Origin: Linanthus parryae
Lineage: Eukaryota; Streptophyta; Magnoliopsida; Ericales; Polemoniaceae
Direction: 5' to 3'
Assembly (NCBI GenBank): GCA_023055425.1
Contig: JALGPY010000006.1
Span: 71,146,127-71,210,126, forward strand
Length of the DNA stretch: 64,000 bases
Of the stretch, positions 23,559-35,531 are shown piece after piece. The notes under the pieces are model-generated. The model had not been told where the DNA came from and did no database searches. It saw only the letters and a program-made list of their open reading frames with translations. Position numbers and translations under genes: made by a program. How positions within the stretch are numbered: the first letter of the stretch is position 1; every line of letters begins with the position of its first letter.

Positions 23559-23749
23559 GGCCCAGTCCATCCTGGACCAACCCAATTCAGCCCGGCCCAT
23601 TATCAGCCCTAGCAGTGTCTTACGCTAGTTGCCCAGAGCCGTTGGCTTCTACTTTGGTATCCAACAAGTAGACATGCCCTAAATTGGAGAAGCTGGGGTT
23701 TGTATGCAATTATTTATTTTCAACAAGCAAAAGGAGATTGAGTAGGTAG

Positions 23750-25159
23750 AAGTCAAGGACTTTGGGGTTTTCTGAGGCGAGACACTACTTATTATTTTTT
23801 GTAGTATGTTTCCACCCGGTGGGGGTAGGGGGAGGGCAGGCAATATACCGTTCATTATTAAAAATATATAAAATATTGTATTTTATATTTGGTAATATTT
23901 TTACTTACTAGGTATTGAAATTTTAGGTTTCAATTGCTACATAAATATAAAATGCATTCACAATTTAATTTTGTATTACACTTTGTGCTTATATTAATAT
24001 AAATATAAAGTTTTGAAAAATATAAGATACAATTGTAGATACTCTAAACCGTGATACCATCGATGAGCCACGTGGCACCCCGGATAAGGGACACATGTGT
24101 AGCCGTTGTGCTCCGCATAGCACCGAAACACATCATTTTCCTACGTGTATGCGAAGGACTGCGAGGCAGGGTCCTTCGCATGTGTGCCTTATGCTTACGG
24201 GAGTTGCGGGTGCGAGTGACTTGTAGGATAGAGTAAGGTTTGTCGCGTGCGAGGTCCAGTCTCGCATGCGACCCTCGTATGTTGTCCACAGACCCGCAAA
24301 CAGGCTGTCACGTACCCGAAATTGTGGACCATGATCCCTACATATACGGACCGAGATCTGTTCAATTAAGTGGGCCTTAAAGCCACTATAGGGTTCCATT
24401 ATCATTGTGTCTGCTCAACCACGACCGTCTAATGTCATGTATATAAAGGAGCCGTCTCATTCGTAACGGAAAGAGAAGAACACCTATCGACGAACAACTA
24501 CAGCAGCTACGACACTCAATTCAGCCATCACTGTCTCACATCTGGATAACATATGTTGCATTGCTCTTTCCTCAAACCTTCTGTCATCTTTTGTCCCCAA
24601 ACAATTTAACCATGAGTCGTTTTCTATTTGCACGAACGCATGCTAACTAACCAGATCAACCTCTCATCTACAATAGTCATGTGAAAAAGGTTAATATGAA
24701 AAATATTCTTATCTAATATCTGCAAAATTGTGATGGAGGGATTCACGAATTGTTATTTATTTACTTATTTTAAACATTAATTTCAATACACAATTATATA
24801 AAATATGGAATATATTACAACAATAACATTTTTTAGATTGAAAAAATTATTAGCATTTCTGTCGATGAAATATGTTACTAGCATTTTTTTCTTCTTAAAC
24901 TTAAAAATTACAATTTTTGCGGACAAGATGAACAAAAAATTATATCTAGATGGTTTCTGAAAAAATAAATAAATAAATTATTCAAAATATGAAATCTGTC
25001 ATCGCATTTTAAAATGATGGAACATAAATTCTGGAATAAAAATGCAATCGTGGATCCAATCGTGATCCTTGACATTAATGGTACTGGGCTGGGGTGATTC
25101 GTTTTCTTTTTCCCAAATCCGTTTATGCATTGTCTTGATGTTGTCTTTGGCACAAGTTA
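23750..25159. other. Non-coding repeat-like DNA, possible LTR fragment at about 24050-24560
   Basis: No gene is seen. At 24440-24451 there is TATATAAAGGAG in a GC-richer block (24050-24560) that looks like an LTR promoter and transcribed part, but without clear borders. A 10-bp perfect hairpin stem lies at 24150-24159 / 24171-24180. The rest (24560-25160) is AT-rich and featureless. Confidence 0.3.
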
Positions 25160-25400
25160 GCTTATAGAGTCTATATAAAGGGTATAGGTCGTGACTAGAA
25201 ATGTGTGGGTTTTATTCGTAGAATTCTCTCAATAAACAAGGGTTTGGGTCGTGGAGGTAGCTAGTGAATGAGCTACTAAACCACGTTAACTTGTGTGTGT
25301 TCTAGATCTTTCGTGTTCATTATTCTTGTGCTCAACCCAAGTTTTAACAAAACAATCTTCGCACTTCAATTATCTAGCAAAATTGACTAACACCGAGTCT
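25160..25400 (+). mobile_element. Copia-type LTR fragment (R/U5-like)
   Basis: It holds CTATATAAAGGGTATAGG, then CAATAAACAAG, then GGTAGCTAGTGAAT..AAACCACGTTAA. The same order of TATA box, AATAAA and GTAGCTAGT..AACCACGTT occurs in the LTRs of the element starting 100 bp downstream and is common in plant copia LTRs. No internal region is attached, so this is a broken relative. Confidence 0.45.
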
Positions 25401-25493
25401 TGTGGATTCAATATGAAATCATGACTTACCAGGAAAACTACAGGTACAACGTGCACTTGCGAATACAACAATCGGACAGCATACCGGTGTAAT

Positions 25494-27580
25494 TTTTATG
25501 AATTGGGTGATCAAAACCCTAGCATTGAATTGGCAAAGCAAGAAAGGAGGCAGCTAGGGTAGCGGCGTCTAGGGTTAGCCGTCCTTCTTGGGCTTAACTT
25601 TGGGCACAAGTCATGTCCTAGGTCTATAAATAGATTCATAGGTCGTGGGTATACTTTTGTGGGTGGACGCTATGGCCTTTGAGACATAGTGTAGAGTCAG
25701 TGCTTGTAATTGTCTCTTCTCATCAATAAATTGGTTTCGGGTTGGCCGTGGACGTAGCTAGTTTCAAAACTAGTGAACCACGTTGAATATTATCTCATTC
25801 TCTGTGTTTTTCTTCATTGTCTTGTTCTTCGTTCATTGTTTCTTCTTGATTCATAACAGCTGTAATCTTGCTTCCACATTGGTTTTCTAACAAGTGGTAT
25901 CGGAGCCTGGTTGTTAGGTTTTTTTGGTGAGGAGCGATGGAGAATTTGTTTGGAATTAAGATCTATCGTTTTGATGAGAATAGTATTGTTGATACACCCA
26001 CCGCCAAGCATTTATTGAGAGACTATTGGGTTCCTTATTGGGGGAACTATCGGGTTCCTTGTTGGAGGAGCAATCGGGCTCATGCTATGTAGCAAGTTGG
26101 CGCACATATGATTGGTCGTGCAAGATCTGGCAAATTCGACATGTCATTGTTTCCGGCACGAATCTGGCAGTTCACGCGCATCTAGCGTTCTAGCAATTTG
26201 GCGTTCAGACGTAATCGGGCTTCAGGCATGTAGCATTAGGCACGTGGTTCTTGTTCTCATCGCTAGGAGTATTCAAGTCAAGGTGGGGACGATTCAAATC
26301 AACTGACAAATTTGGCTCGTGGCATGGAACAAATGACGCGTGTTGTTAGCACGTGATTCGTTTGGTAACGCGTTATTAGGCGCAAATTGGTTGGTTGCAT
26401 GTTATTGGGCATGTATTGATTGTTGACACGTTATTGGGCGTGTATCGATTTGTGCATTGGCGCGGTTCTTTGCTGGCGCAATCATGACTTGGATCGGTTG
26501 ATAGGGACTTTGATCATCAAGTGTCATTGAGATGGTATTGGGAAAATGCACTGTGTCATGCTGATTGGTGGTGTATTGGTTGAGACACACGAATCTCTGC
26601 ATTTGTTGAGATGCAAAGATGCGCTTGTTGTGGCGCATAGTGGATGTATTCCAATACCGCAAATTCGGGAATACATTCTATCGTCTGATTGGATTGACGA
26701 GAATAATTGGATTGATCGCTGAGGCGTTTTGATCAATGTGGAGATTTGTTATGAATTGGGTGATCAAAATCCTAATATTGAATTGACAAAGCAAGAAAGG
26801 AGGCGGCTAGGATTTGGTGGCTACGGTAGCGGCGGCTAGGGTTAGCGGACTTTCCTAGTCCGTGTTGGGCTTGAATTTGGTCACAATTTAGATCCTAGGT
26901 CCAGAGGCGGACACATGAAATTTTCTCAGGGAGGACATACTTAACGCTAAAAGTATAGCTGCAATTCTGTTCCAATAGAAACATCGAAATTGTGCAAAAT
27001 ATTAACACAGTCATAATAACCTCACTACTATTCTAATAAATTGAACATAATTATGCTCCATAAGTTTCATAATACGAGTTTCATTTGTCATTAAAAAAAA
27101 TTATTAAAAGAAACACTAATAATTACCCAAAATAATATGTTATTTGGGGTTATGTATGTCTACGTGAGGCATTTACTTATATATCATGGATAATCTCATA
27201 AATTTAGGGGGGGGGTGGCTATATGAAAAACTTTGAAGGAATATGGGCAATAATAGGAGGAGAAAGAAAATGAGGGTGGACCTAGACCCACCCTAGGTCC
27301 AATATAGATCCGCGCATGTCTATAAATAGAGTCCTAGATCATGAGTATACTTTTTTGGGTGAAAACTATGGCCTTTTGGCCATAGTGTAGAGTTGGTGCT
27401 TGTAATTGTCTCTTCTCACCAATAAATTGGTTTTGGGTCGGCCATAAACGTAGCTAGTTTCAAACTAATGAACCGCGTTAAATATTGTCTCATTCTTTGT
27501 GTTGTTCTTCATCATCTTATTCTTCGTTTCTTCTTGATTCCTAACAAGTGATATCTTGTTTCCGCATTTGTTTTCTAACA
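25494..27580 (+). mobile_element. Non-autonomous copia-type LTR element (LARD/TRIM-like)
   Basis: 5' LTR 25494-25892; 3' LTR 26747-27580, starting TGTTATGAATTGG and ending TTTTCTAACA. Both LTRs share TGAATTGGGTGATCAAAA, CTATAAATAGA and AATAAATTGGTTT. After the 5' LTR comes TGGTATCGGAGCC (25895-25907), a copia primer site for initiator Met-tRNA. Flanks are GTAAT and ATAAT, a target duplication with one change. The internal region (25893-26746) keeps only a gag start (ATG 25937, MENLFGIKIYRF..., stop after about 50 codons) and no pol. The 3' LTR is longer because about 420 bp were inserted in it. It must depend on another element's enzymes. Confidence 0.75.
26900..27319. mobile_element. Insertion inside the 3' LTR of the non-autonomous element
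   Basis: Compared with the 5' LTR, the 3' LTR has about 420 extra bases between CCTAGGTC and TCTATAAATAG. The insert starts AGAGGCGGACACATG and ends GGATCCGCGCATG-like (GATCCGCGCATG), roughly inverted, and has the look of a small DNA transposon. No open frame. Borders are good to within about 5 bp. Confidence 0.5.
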
Positions 27581-29088
27581 ATAATTTCACTTGCATATCA
27601 TATAGGGTCATGTGTATCATTTGTGAAACTTGAACCGTGTGTTGATTATGAAATGTATATTTCTTATAGATCTTCACTTCGTAGACCAGGAGTATGCTTA
27701 CAAATTGGATCCATCATAACGTGACAACTCTTGTTTGTTTGTGTGCTTAAGGACTAAGACACTGCTTAAGTTAATCAACTCTTACACAAGGTTTGGGAGT
27801 TCAACCTTTACATTGATGGGCCTTAGTCATATTGGTTCATAGCATAGGGGGGTAAAAGCAAAAACCGCCCTCTTCTAGTTGAGAAAACCACATTTGTTTG
27901 CTTTGTGCTACATGTATAATCACTTGGACTTAGAAACATTAAAATATCCATGTTCTAACTTAAAAAAACAGCATGCAAATAGCTGCTTGAGTTAGCAACT
28001 GACACTGCCAACTACTATGGTTTTTGAGATAATTGTGATTAAATTAACCTTAACTAGCTAGCTGTAATATTTATTTTAAGGATTATTTGGTCAACACCTC
28101 CCCAAGATCTAACTACTCTTCTACTAGCTTTGCTTTCACACAGTCTTGTTATGAGCAATGGGGAATGCCTAAACACTAACAGCTAATTATTCTTCTTATG
28201 TGATAGCTTGAATAGCTTATCCACATGCATGCACAAGGCCACATTAGTAACAGCTAATAACTAAACTAAGATCATTATTAATTTATTAGAATATTGTTAT
28301 GCTCAAAATTCACTGTTTTCAAATACATCCAGACACAAATGCACCAGCGGGTACCAAAAACTTTGTTTTCTTTGTTACACTTTGGGTATCTGACTTCTCC
28401 ATTTCAACGCGTTTTGTACATAGGTTTTGAATTTTACCGTTAGTGACTGGTATGCAACAGTGGCGCCTGATTTCCATTCATAGGCACGGTTTGGATAGGA
28501 ATGTTTTGTTAATCTTAATTTAAAGTTAACCAAAATCTCAACCCAAATTTTATAGGGTTCATATTCCACTCATATTTCTACTAACATAAAATGTCAAAAT
28601 TTTAAAATCCAAAACTATCATATCCAAACATAACACTGATTTGATTTTCTTAACCTTAAAATATTGCAATCCAAAAGGGCCATAATGTCGCAAAGTCTGT
28701 CAAGTTTGGTTGTCGTCAGAGTAAGGACGAATTGAGAACCCCGCCTTGCATTTTTGGGTTCAAGAAATAGATCCGGGTTCTTCAAACAAGTTGTGAAGAA
28801 AATTCTTAGTTTATGAAGTTACATAATTGTTTAGGTATCTGAGTTCAAGAACATATATATACATATATATATGTATATAACTTTAAGGTATCCGCCCGTT
28901 AACCTTTTCTGACCCCCAAGGACAACGACGAAGCGCAAACCGTCATATATACCGCAAGTCATAGTTTTTAACAGGGTATGCAGCTGCCATATTTGATAGA
29001 AAGTTATGTAGTGATGTCAAAACTGAAGATTGGAAATTGGGTTCACCACATGTATATTTCGGTCTCGCAAAAGTTGTTTTTCCGTCTA
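27581..29088. other. Non-coding stretch with one MITE-like repeat
   Basis: No gene seen. A 199-bp segment at 28483-28681 begins GGCACGGTTTGGAT and ends ATCCAAAAGGGCC, near-inverted ends like those of small Tourist or hAT MITEs, with an AT-rich interior. A short AT palindrome (CATATATATGTATAT) lies near 28866. Otherwise featureless. Confidence 0.4.
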
Positions 29089-30229
29089 TTTGTGCTTTTC
29101 TCGGAAGCTTTATCGAGTGCTATCACTTCTGCAATCAGAAGTAGAAGTCTTGCAGGATGACATCATCTCAGGGAGGACCAGTGGTCTCCATTTGTTTTTC
29201 GCTGATGATTCTATTTTCTTTTTACAGGCTACAGTCCAGGAAGTTACAAGATTACAAGAAATAATGAACGCGTATTGTAAAGGGTCGGGCCAACTCATCA
29301 ACTTTGACAAGTCCTCAATTGTCTTCTCCCCGAACCTGACAGATGCAGTTAAGGATGAAATCAAGCAGTGCTGCGGCATCCCTGAAACAGAAAAGCATGA
29401 TAAGTATCTCGGACTACCGACGACAATTGGTAAACAAAATAGCACACTTTTTCTTATATTCTTAACAGAATTGATAGTAAATTTAAAGGCTGGAAGGAGA
29501 AATCATTATCAATAGGGGGAAAAGAAGTCCTTATAAAAGCGGTTGCTAATGCAATTCCGAGTTATGCTATGTCATGTTTTAGGTTGCCAGATGGCGTGAG
29601 CAACAAAATTGAAGCAAAAATCAGGCAGTTTTGGTGGAGTAATTCAAAAATGGAGCGTGGCATCAATTGGATAGCATGGAACAAAATGCAAGAGCCAAGA
29701 GAAAATGGTGGTCGGGCTTTCAGGGACTTTAAAGTTTTTAACCAAGCAATGCTTGCGAAACATGCCTCGCGAATTCAAAAAAAACCCCAATCCCTAATGA
29801 GTAGAGTATATAAAGCCAAGTATTTTGCAGGAAAGAATTTTTGGGAAGCAAAAGAAGGCAACTCACCTAGTTACGCTTGGCGCAATATATGCTTTGGGAA
29901 GAAATTACTCGCTAGAGGATCCCGGTGGCAGATTGGGGATGGTAAATCAGCTCTCATGACTTCGCCGTGGATACCCCGAGAGCCAACCTTCAAATTGATC
30001 ACCGAAAACAGTATGATTAACTCACTCAAAGTGGAGGACTTTATTGATAAAGATACAAAAAGCTTGAATAAGGAGAAACTAAAAGAGTATCTTGTTGATG
30101 CGGATTGTCAAGAGATTGAACGAATTCAGCTACCACAATAACAAACAGAGGACAAAGTTCGATGGCATTGTAATGATAATGGCTTGTACACAGTAAAAAC
30201 AGGGTACTTATTGGGCATGAAGGAGAAGA
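29089..30229 (+). pseudogene. LINE-A, first part: RT C-terminal half and start of zinc-binding region
   Basis: A 5'-truncated L1-type LINE begins here, inside the RT domain. FFADDSIFF (near 29200) is the RT catalytic box; GSGQLINFDKSS and YLGLPTTIG follow in the family's order. After a frameshift near 29510 the next frame (29569-30141) holds FWWSNSKMERGINWIAWNKM and NGGRAFRDFKVFNQAMLAK, the thumb and connection region. A TAA at 30139-30141 is followed in frame by KVRWHCNDNGLYTVKTGYL. The frame is also shifted near 29150. The left border is the end of a 20-bp direct repeat (29069-29088) matched at 39676-39695. The element is cut at 30229 by copia-1. Confidence 0.85.
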
Positions 30230-31643
30230 TGTAGGGGTTTGAATCATGGATTCGCAACGGAAACAAAAATAACCATGCAAAACCCTCCAAGGATCACAAG
30301 TCAAGAGACATAACGATGGTAAAGGAAGAGCACACCTTAGAGTTCTCCTTTGATGACTTCAAACGCGAATTGTGTCACGTTCTCTATGGTTGATCCACGC
30401 CTAGAGTTGATCCTAGATCTCCCAAGTCCTTGGTGCTAGCCCGGAAAGAGGAAGAGGAAGAAAAATCACGCAAAACGAGACCAAAAGGGGGCTCTCGGCC
30501 TCCTTTGTGGCCGACGGGATGGGCGGAGGGCTAGGGGCGGCGAGCTCCTAGCTTGCTTGCTCCTTTTCTCTCCTTTTGTTCTCTCCCACTCTTGTTATGT
30601 TCAATAATGAGCATAAGTTATGGGAAGGAAGGAAGGAAGGTCCTTTATATAGTCCAACAACTCCTTGTCAACTACCTAAAGGACTTATTCTAGTCCTACT
30701 AGAATTCAATTTAGTCCCTTCCTTGCAAATTAGTCCCTACTAAGTTTGCAAGGTTTTGCAAAGTGATCCTTCTAATTAATTAATCCAATTAATTAATTCC
30801 CAAATCTAGTTCAACTCTATATAGCGTGTAACCCCATAGGTTCTATCTAGTTGGTAGCAACTATTTGCTAATATGGAGCGGTTTCTAGCAAAACATCCAT
30901 TCTAGCCAACTAATAGAATAGTCATCTTGACAACCTTGTACAAGTAATTGTCTCATCCCTTTGTCTCTATATCCGGATTGGACACGAGACATACAAGTCA
31001 CACTCGTATATCCTATCCACTGTTTCTCGATCCATGGGAATAGCCTTATTCGTGCAAATAACATCAATATCCCATATTGATTTATTTGAGTCTGGCCAGA
31101 CATTCTATAAGCACTATCCCTCGAGTGGCCTAGGATATTTGCTCCCGTTATGTGGGAGGGACAAATTCTATCTACGTCCACTACGATCTCTAAGCTTGCT
31201 TTTTATTGTATCCAGTACACGCCTTTATAACTACCCAGTTACGGTGTAGCGTTTAACGCTACCAAAATCACAATAATCCACAACTAGAATATCTAGTGAC
31301 TTCAAGTCTAAGGATGACAATACCATTGCACCGCGAGAAGCGCTTGTGACTCAACATAACATGTATGTAGCCTTCTCGGAGATGGGTCAATCCAGTGCAA
31401 CATTACCTCTAATGCACACCTATGTGTTGGATCGTGATATCTCCATATCAATCCAACCCCATACTAGTCTATAGATGATTGTCCCATTAATCATTATACT
31501 GGACTAGGGATATTTAAGATAAACAACACAATTTTAAATCTAAGGACTTCATTATATTAAATATCCAATAAATAATAAATGAATTTCTAGCCACAAACAA
31601 ATTCATACTAAACTAGATTGCCTCTAGGGCATCTATTCCAACA
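30230..31643 (-). repeat. Copia-1 3' LTR
   Basis: 1414 bp; the minus strand reads TGTTGGAATAGATGCC... to ...CCCCTACA. It contains the TATA box and GGAAGG repeats seen in the partner LTR at 37215-38635. Open frames in it recur in every LTR of this family and are not genes. Confidence 0.92.
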
Positions 31644-31657
31644 GTCTCCCACTTGCA

Positions 31658-34600
31658 CTAGAGCCAATCTGGCGCATCTTGTGTGCCCATACTCCTAGTG
31701 TTCCCTTCATGCTTCCACTGCGTGAGCGGCTTTGTAAGCGGGTCTGACAGATTCTCATCTGTAGGAATCTTGCATATCCGAACGTCTCCTCTATCGATAA
31801 TATCTCGAATCAGATGAAACTTCCCGAGCACGTGCTTGGACTTCTGGTGCGACCCGGGTTCCTTTGATTGCGCGATCGCCCCAGTGTTGTCACAGTACAA
31901 CTCGACTGGATCCGCAATGCTAGGAACCACACCAAGTTCAGAAACAAACTTTCTGATCCAAACAGCTTCTTTTGCTGCGCCATTTGCAGCAATGTACTCA
32001 GCCTCTGTTGTAGAATCAGCTACCGTCTCTTGCTTGGAACTCTTCCAGCTCACCGCTGCTCCATTCAGGCAAAACACATATCCGGACTGTGATCTAAAGT
32101 CATCTTTGTTGGTTTGGAAGCTTGCATCAGTGTAACCCCTTACACGCAAATCTTCCTCACCGCCAAATATCAAGAAAGCATCCTTAGTTCTTCTCAAGTA
32201 CTTTAGGATATTCTTGACAGCAATCCAGTGACTCTCACCTGGATTGGATTGGTATCTGCTTGTCATACTCAAGGCATATGACACATCTGGTCTAGTACAT
32301 AACATGGCGTACATGATAGATCCTATGGCCGAGGCATAGGGTATTCTACTCATGCGTTCCTTCTCAATCTCATTGGAAGGACAACTATTCTTTGAAAGAG
32401 TGATTCCATGTGACATGGGCAAGAATCCCTTCTTGGAATCTTGCATGTTGAACCGTTTCAACACCTTGTCAATATATGTACTTTGACTTAGGCCTAGCAA
32501 CCTATTAGATCTATCTCTATAGATCTTTATACCAAGTATATAGGCTGCTTCCCCTAAGTCCTTCATTGAGAAACACTTCCCTAGCCAATCTTTAACAGAT
32601 TGTAGCATGGGAACGTCGTTTCCAATGAGTAGTATGTCGTCTACATACAAGACCAGAAAAGCAACAGAGCTCCCACTAACCTTCTTGTAGACACAAGACT
32701 CATCTTCGTTTATGATGAATCCAAACTCTTTGACCACTTCATCAAAACGTCGATTCCAACTCCTAGAAGCTTGCTTCAATCCATAAATGGATCGTTGCAG
32801 CTTACAGACTTTGTTGGCTTGCTTTGGATCCTCAAAACCCTCCGGCTGTATCATATACACGTCCTCGAGGAGATTCCCATAAAGGAATGCTGTTTTGACG
32901 TCCATCTGCCAAATCTCATAGTCGTGGTATGCTGCAATCGCAAGTAGGATCCGGATGGATTTGGTCATAGCGACTGGTGAAAAGGTTTCATCATAGTCAA
33001 TACCATGAATCTGTCTGAATCCTTTAGCCACCAATCGGCCCTTATAGGTAATCACATTACCATCCATGTCGATCTTCTTCTTGAAGACCCACTTGCACCC
33101 TATGGGCCGCGCCCCATCGGGTGGTTCCACCAAAGTCCATACTTTGTTGGTGTACATGGATTCCATCTCGGATCTCATGGCTTCTAGCCACTTCTGAGAG
33201 TCTGGGCCATTCATGGCCTCCTCATAGGTAGTAGGCTCATCATCTATGAGCATCGTGTCACCGGAATCGGTCACGAGAAGTCCATACCTCTCGGGTTCCT
33301 GGCGCACTCTACTAGATCTACGAAGCTCTTGTGTTACCTGAACAGGTTGCTCCACAACTGCTTGTGGTTCCTGTTCATGTTCCATAATCGGTTCAGTAAT
33401 TTGTGGTTCTTGAATCTTTTCAAGTTCTACATTCCTCCCACTTGCTTCTTTAGAGACAAACTCTCTTTCTAGAAACACGCCGGTCCGAGCAACAAACACT
33501 TTGTTCTCGGTTGGATTGTAGAAGTAGTATCCCTTAGTTTCCTTAGGGTACCCCACAAATTTACACTTATCCGATTGCGGCCCTAGCTTGTCTGATTGTA
33601 AACGCTTTACATAGACATCGCAGCCCCAAATCCTCATGAACGACAGTGTGGGACGCCTCACACTCCACATCTCATATGGTGTCTTCATGACTGATTTAGA
33701 TGGAACTCGGTTAATGGTGAAAGCTGCACTTAATAGAGCGAAGCCCCAAAATGATAATGGAAGATCGGTCTGACACATCATAGATCGAACCATATCCAAT
33801 AGGGTTCGATTCCTTCTCTCAGACACGCCATTCCATTGTGGCGTTCCGGGTGGAGTGAGTTGGGACACGATCCCACACTCTCTAAGATAGTCATCAAACT
33901 CTTGGCTTAAGTATTCTCCTCCACGATCCGATCGTAGAGCCTTGATACTTTTGCCAAGTTGCTTCTCTACTTCATTCTTGAATTCTTTGAACACTTCAAA
34001 GGATACGGATTTTGCCCTCATGAGGTACACAAATCCATATCTACTGTAATCATCAGTAAATGTAATGAAGTAGACATAACCACCCCTAGCAGGCGTGGCA
34101 AATGGCCCACACACATCGGTATGTATGAGTGCCAATTGCTCACTAGTCCTCTCACCTTTCTTATTGAAAGGGGACTTTGTCATTTTTCCCAATAAACAAG
34201 CCTCACATGTCTCATATTATTCAAAATCAACTGAGTCTAGTAATCCATCCTTATGGAGTCTAGATACACGTTTCTCATTTATGTGGCCTAAACGACAGTG
34301 CCATAAATAAGCAGGATTTAAATCATTTATTTTAATCCGCTTGGTATTAATGTTGTAGACAGGATTGCTTAGATCAAGGACATAAAGTCCATTAAATAAT
34401 TGCGCACTAAAATAGTGAATATTATTTAAATAAAAGGAACAATAATTGTTCATTATTGAAATAATAAAACCATCCTTGTCCAAACAAGAAATAGAAATTA
34501 TGTTTATGCTCATAGCAGGCACAAAATAGCAATTATTTAATTCTAAAACTAATTCTGAAGGCAGAGATAGCTCGCACACGCCTATGGCCAACGCAGCAAC

Positions 34601-35531
34601 CTTTGCTCCATTCCCAACGCGCAGATCTACCTCTCCTTTAGCCAATCTTTTACTTCTCTTTAGATCCTGCATATTTCGACAAATATGAGATCCACATCCA
34701 GTATCTAATACCCATGATGTAGAGACAGTTAAATTGACATCTACAACAAAAATACCTGGTGGTGGTGGAATCACTATTCCAAGCCTCTTGTCCTCCAGAT
34801 ATTTTGGGCAGTTCCTCCTCCAGTGTCCAGGCTGGCTGCAGTAGTGACACTCACCTTTAGTCACACCTTTGGCAATGCCACCAACAGGCTTAAGGGCAGG
34901 TTCCTTGGACTTGGAAACTGACTTGCCTTTTCCCTTGGAGGATGAGGCAAACCTTTTGCCCTTTCCTTTCTGTACCATCATAATGGCCTTGCCCTTTCCC
35001 TTGTTGATGCTCTGTTCAGCTGTCCTCAACATATTGAGTAAATCTGGCAGTGGTTTCACGATCTCGTACATGTTATAGTTCATGATGAACTGTCCATAAC
35101 TCTCGGGCAACAATTGCAACACGAGATCGGTTGCCAACTCTTGGCCGACCGGGAACCCTAGTCGGGCGAGATTCTCCAAGTACCCGATCATACGGAGTAC
35201 ATGGGGTCCCACCGGGTTCCCTTCTGCCAGATGACACTTGAATAGTGCCTTAGAGACCTCATACCTCTCTACCCTTTCCTTCTCTTGGAAGAGCTGCTTC
35301 ATATGCTCGATCATATCGACAGCATTCATGTTTTCGTGTTGCTTCTAGGGCAGCAGGTGTTTGGTTCTCTGGACCTTCTGGAACATGCTCCTCTATTGCG
35401 TACAGTTTCTTCTCTTGCTTGAGAACAATTCTCAAGTTTCTGTACCAATCAAGAAAGTTGGTTCCAGAGAGCTTGTCCTTCTCAAGGACAGATCGTAGGG
35501 AATGTTGTGAACTCGATGAGTTGTTTGCCAT
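31658..35531 (-). pseudogene. Copia-1 gag-pol polyprotein, disabled by a deletion and a nonsense codon
   Basis: Order on the minus strand: gag (start MANNSSSSQHSL), zinc knuckle CHYCSQPGHWRRNC, protease WVLDTGCGSH, pre-integrase zinc site (LWHCRLGH..CEACLLG), integrase core with LALIHTDVCGPF, SDRGGEY and NGVSERRN (the DDE set), RT with YVDDILL, and RNase H. This PR-INT-RT-RH order defines Ty1/copia. Two lesions are visible against copia-2: about 77 bp missing in gag near 35346, which shifts the frame, and a TAA at 34219-34217 (TCA in copia-2). From there to 31658 an 844-codon frame is open. Copia-1 cannot make the whole polyprotein. Confidence 0.92.

Larger units (their letters stand above)
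21195..23749. mobile_element. Large inverted-repeat element upstream of the bHLH gene (nested insertions inside)
   Basis: Two arms of about 85-90 bp are inverted copies: 21195-21284 and 23664-23749. Aligned, they share AATCTCCTTTTGCT, AATAATTGCATACAA, CTCCAATT and GGCATGTCTACTTGT, with a few mismatches and a small gap. Just inside each arm are GGCCTGGCCATCGG- and GGGCTGATAATGGGCC-like stretches, resembling ends of a hAT-type element. The interior codes for nothing and contains a SINE-like insertion and a solo LTR. Without the solo LTR the element is about 1.1 kb. I found no clear target duplication, so class (foldback, Mutator-like or Harbinger-like) is open. Confidence 0.55.

Noticed and set aside
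21195..23749. Clear Harbinger element with TAA duplication
   Set aside because: TAA-like bases sit beside GGCATGTC on both sides, but the inverted match continues well outside them, so they are not the element's ends.
30885..31181. 98-codon frame repeated at 37877-38173, with similar frames in the copia-2 LTRs
   Set aside because: It recurs only because it lies in LTRs of one family. It is in the promoter/UTR part and matches no protein I know.
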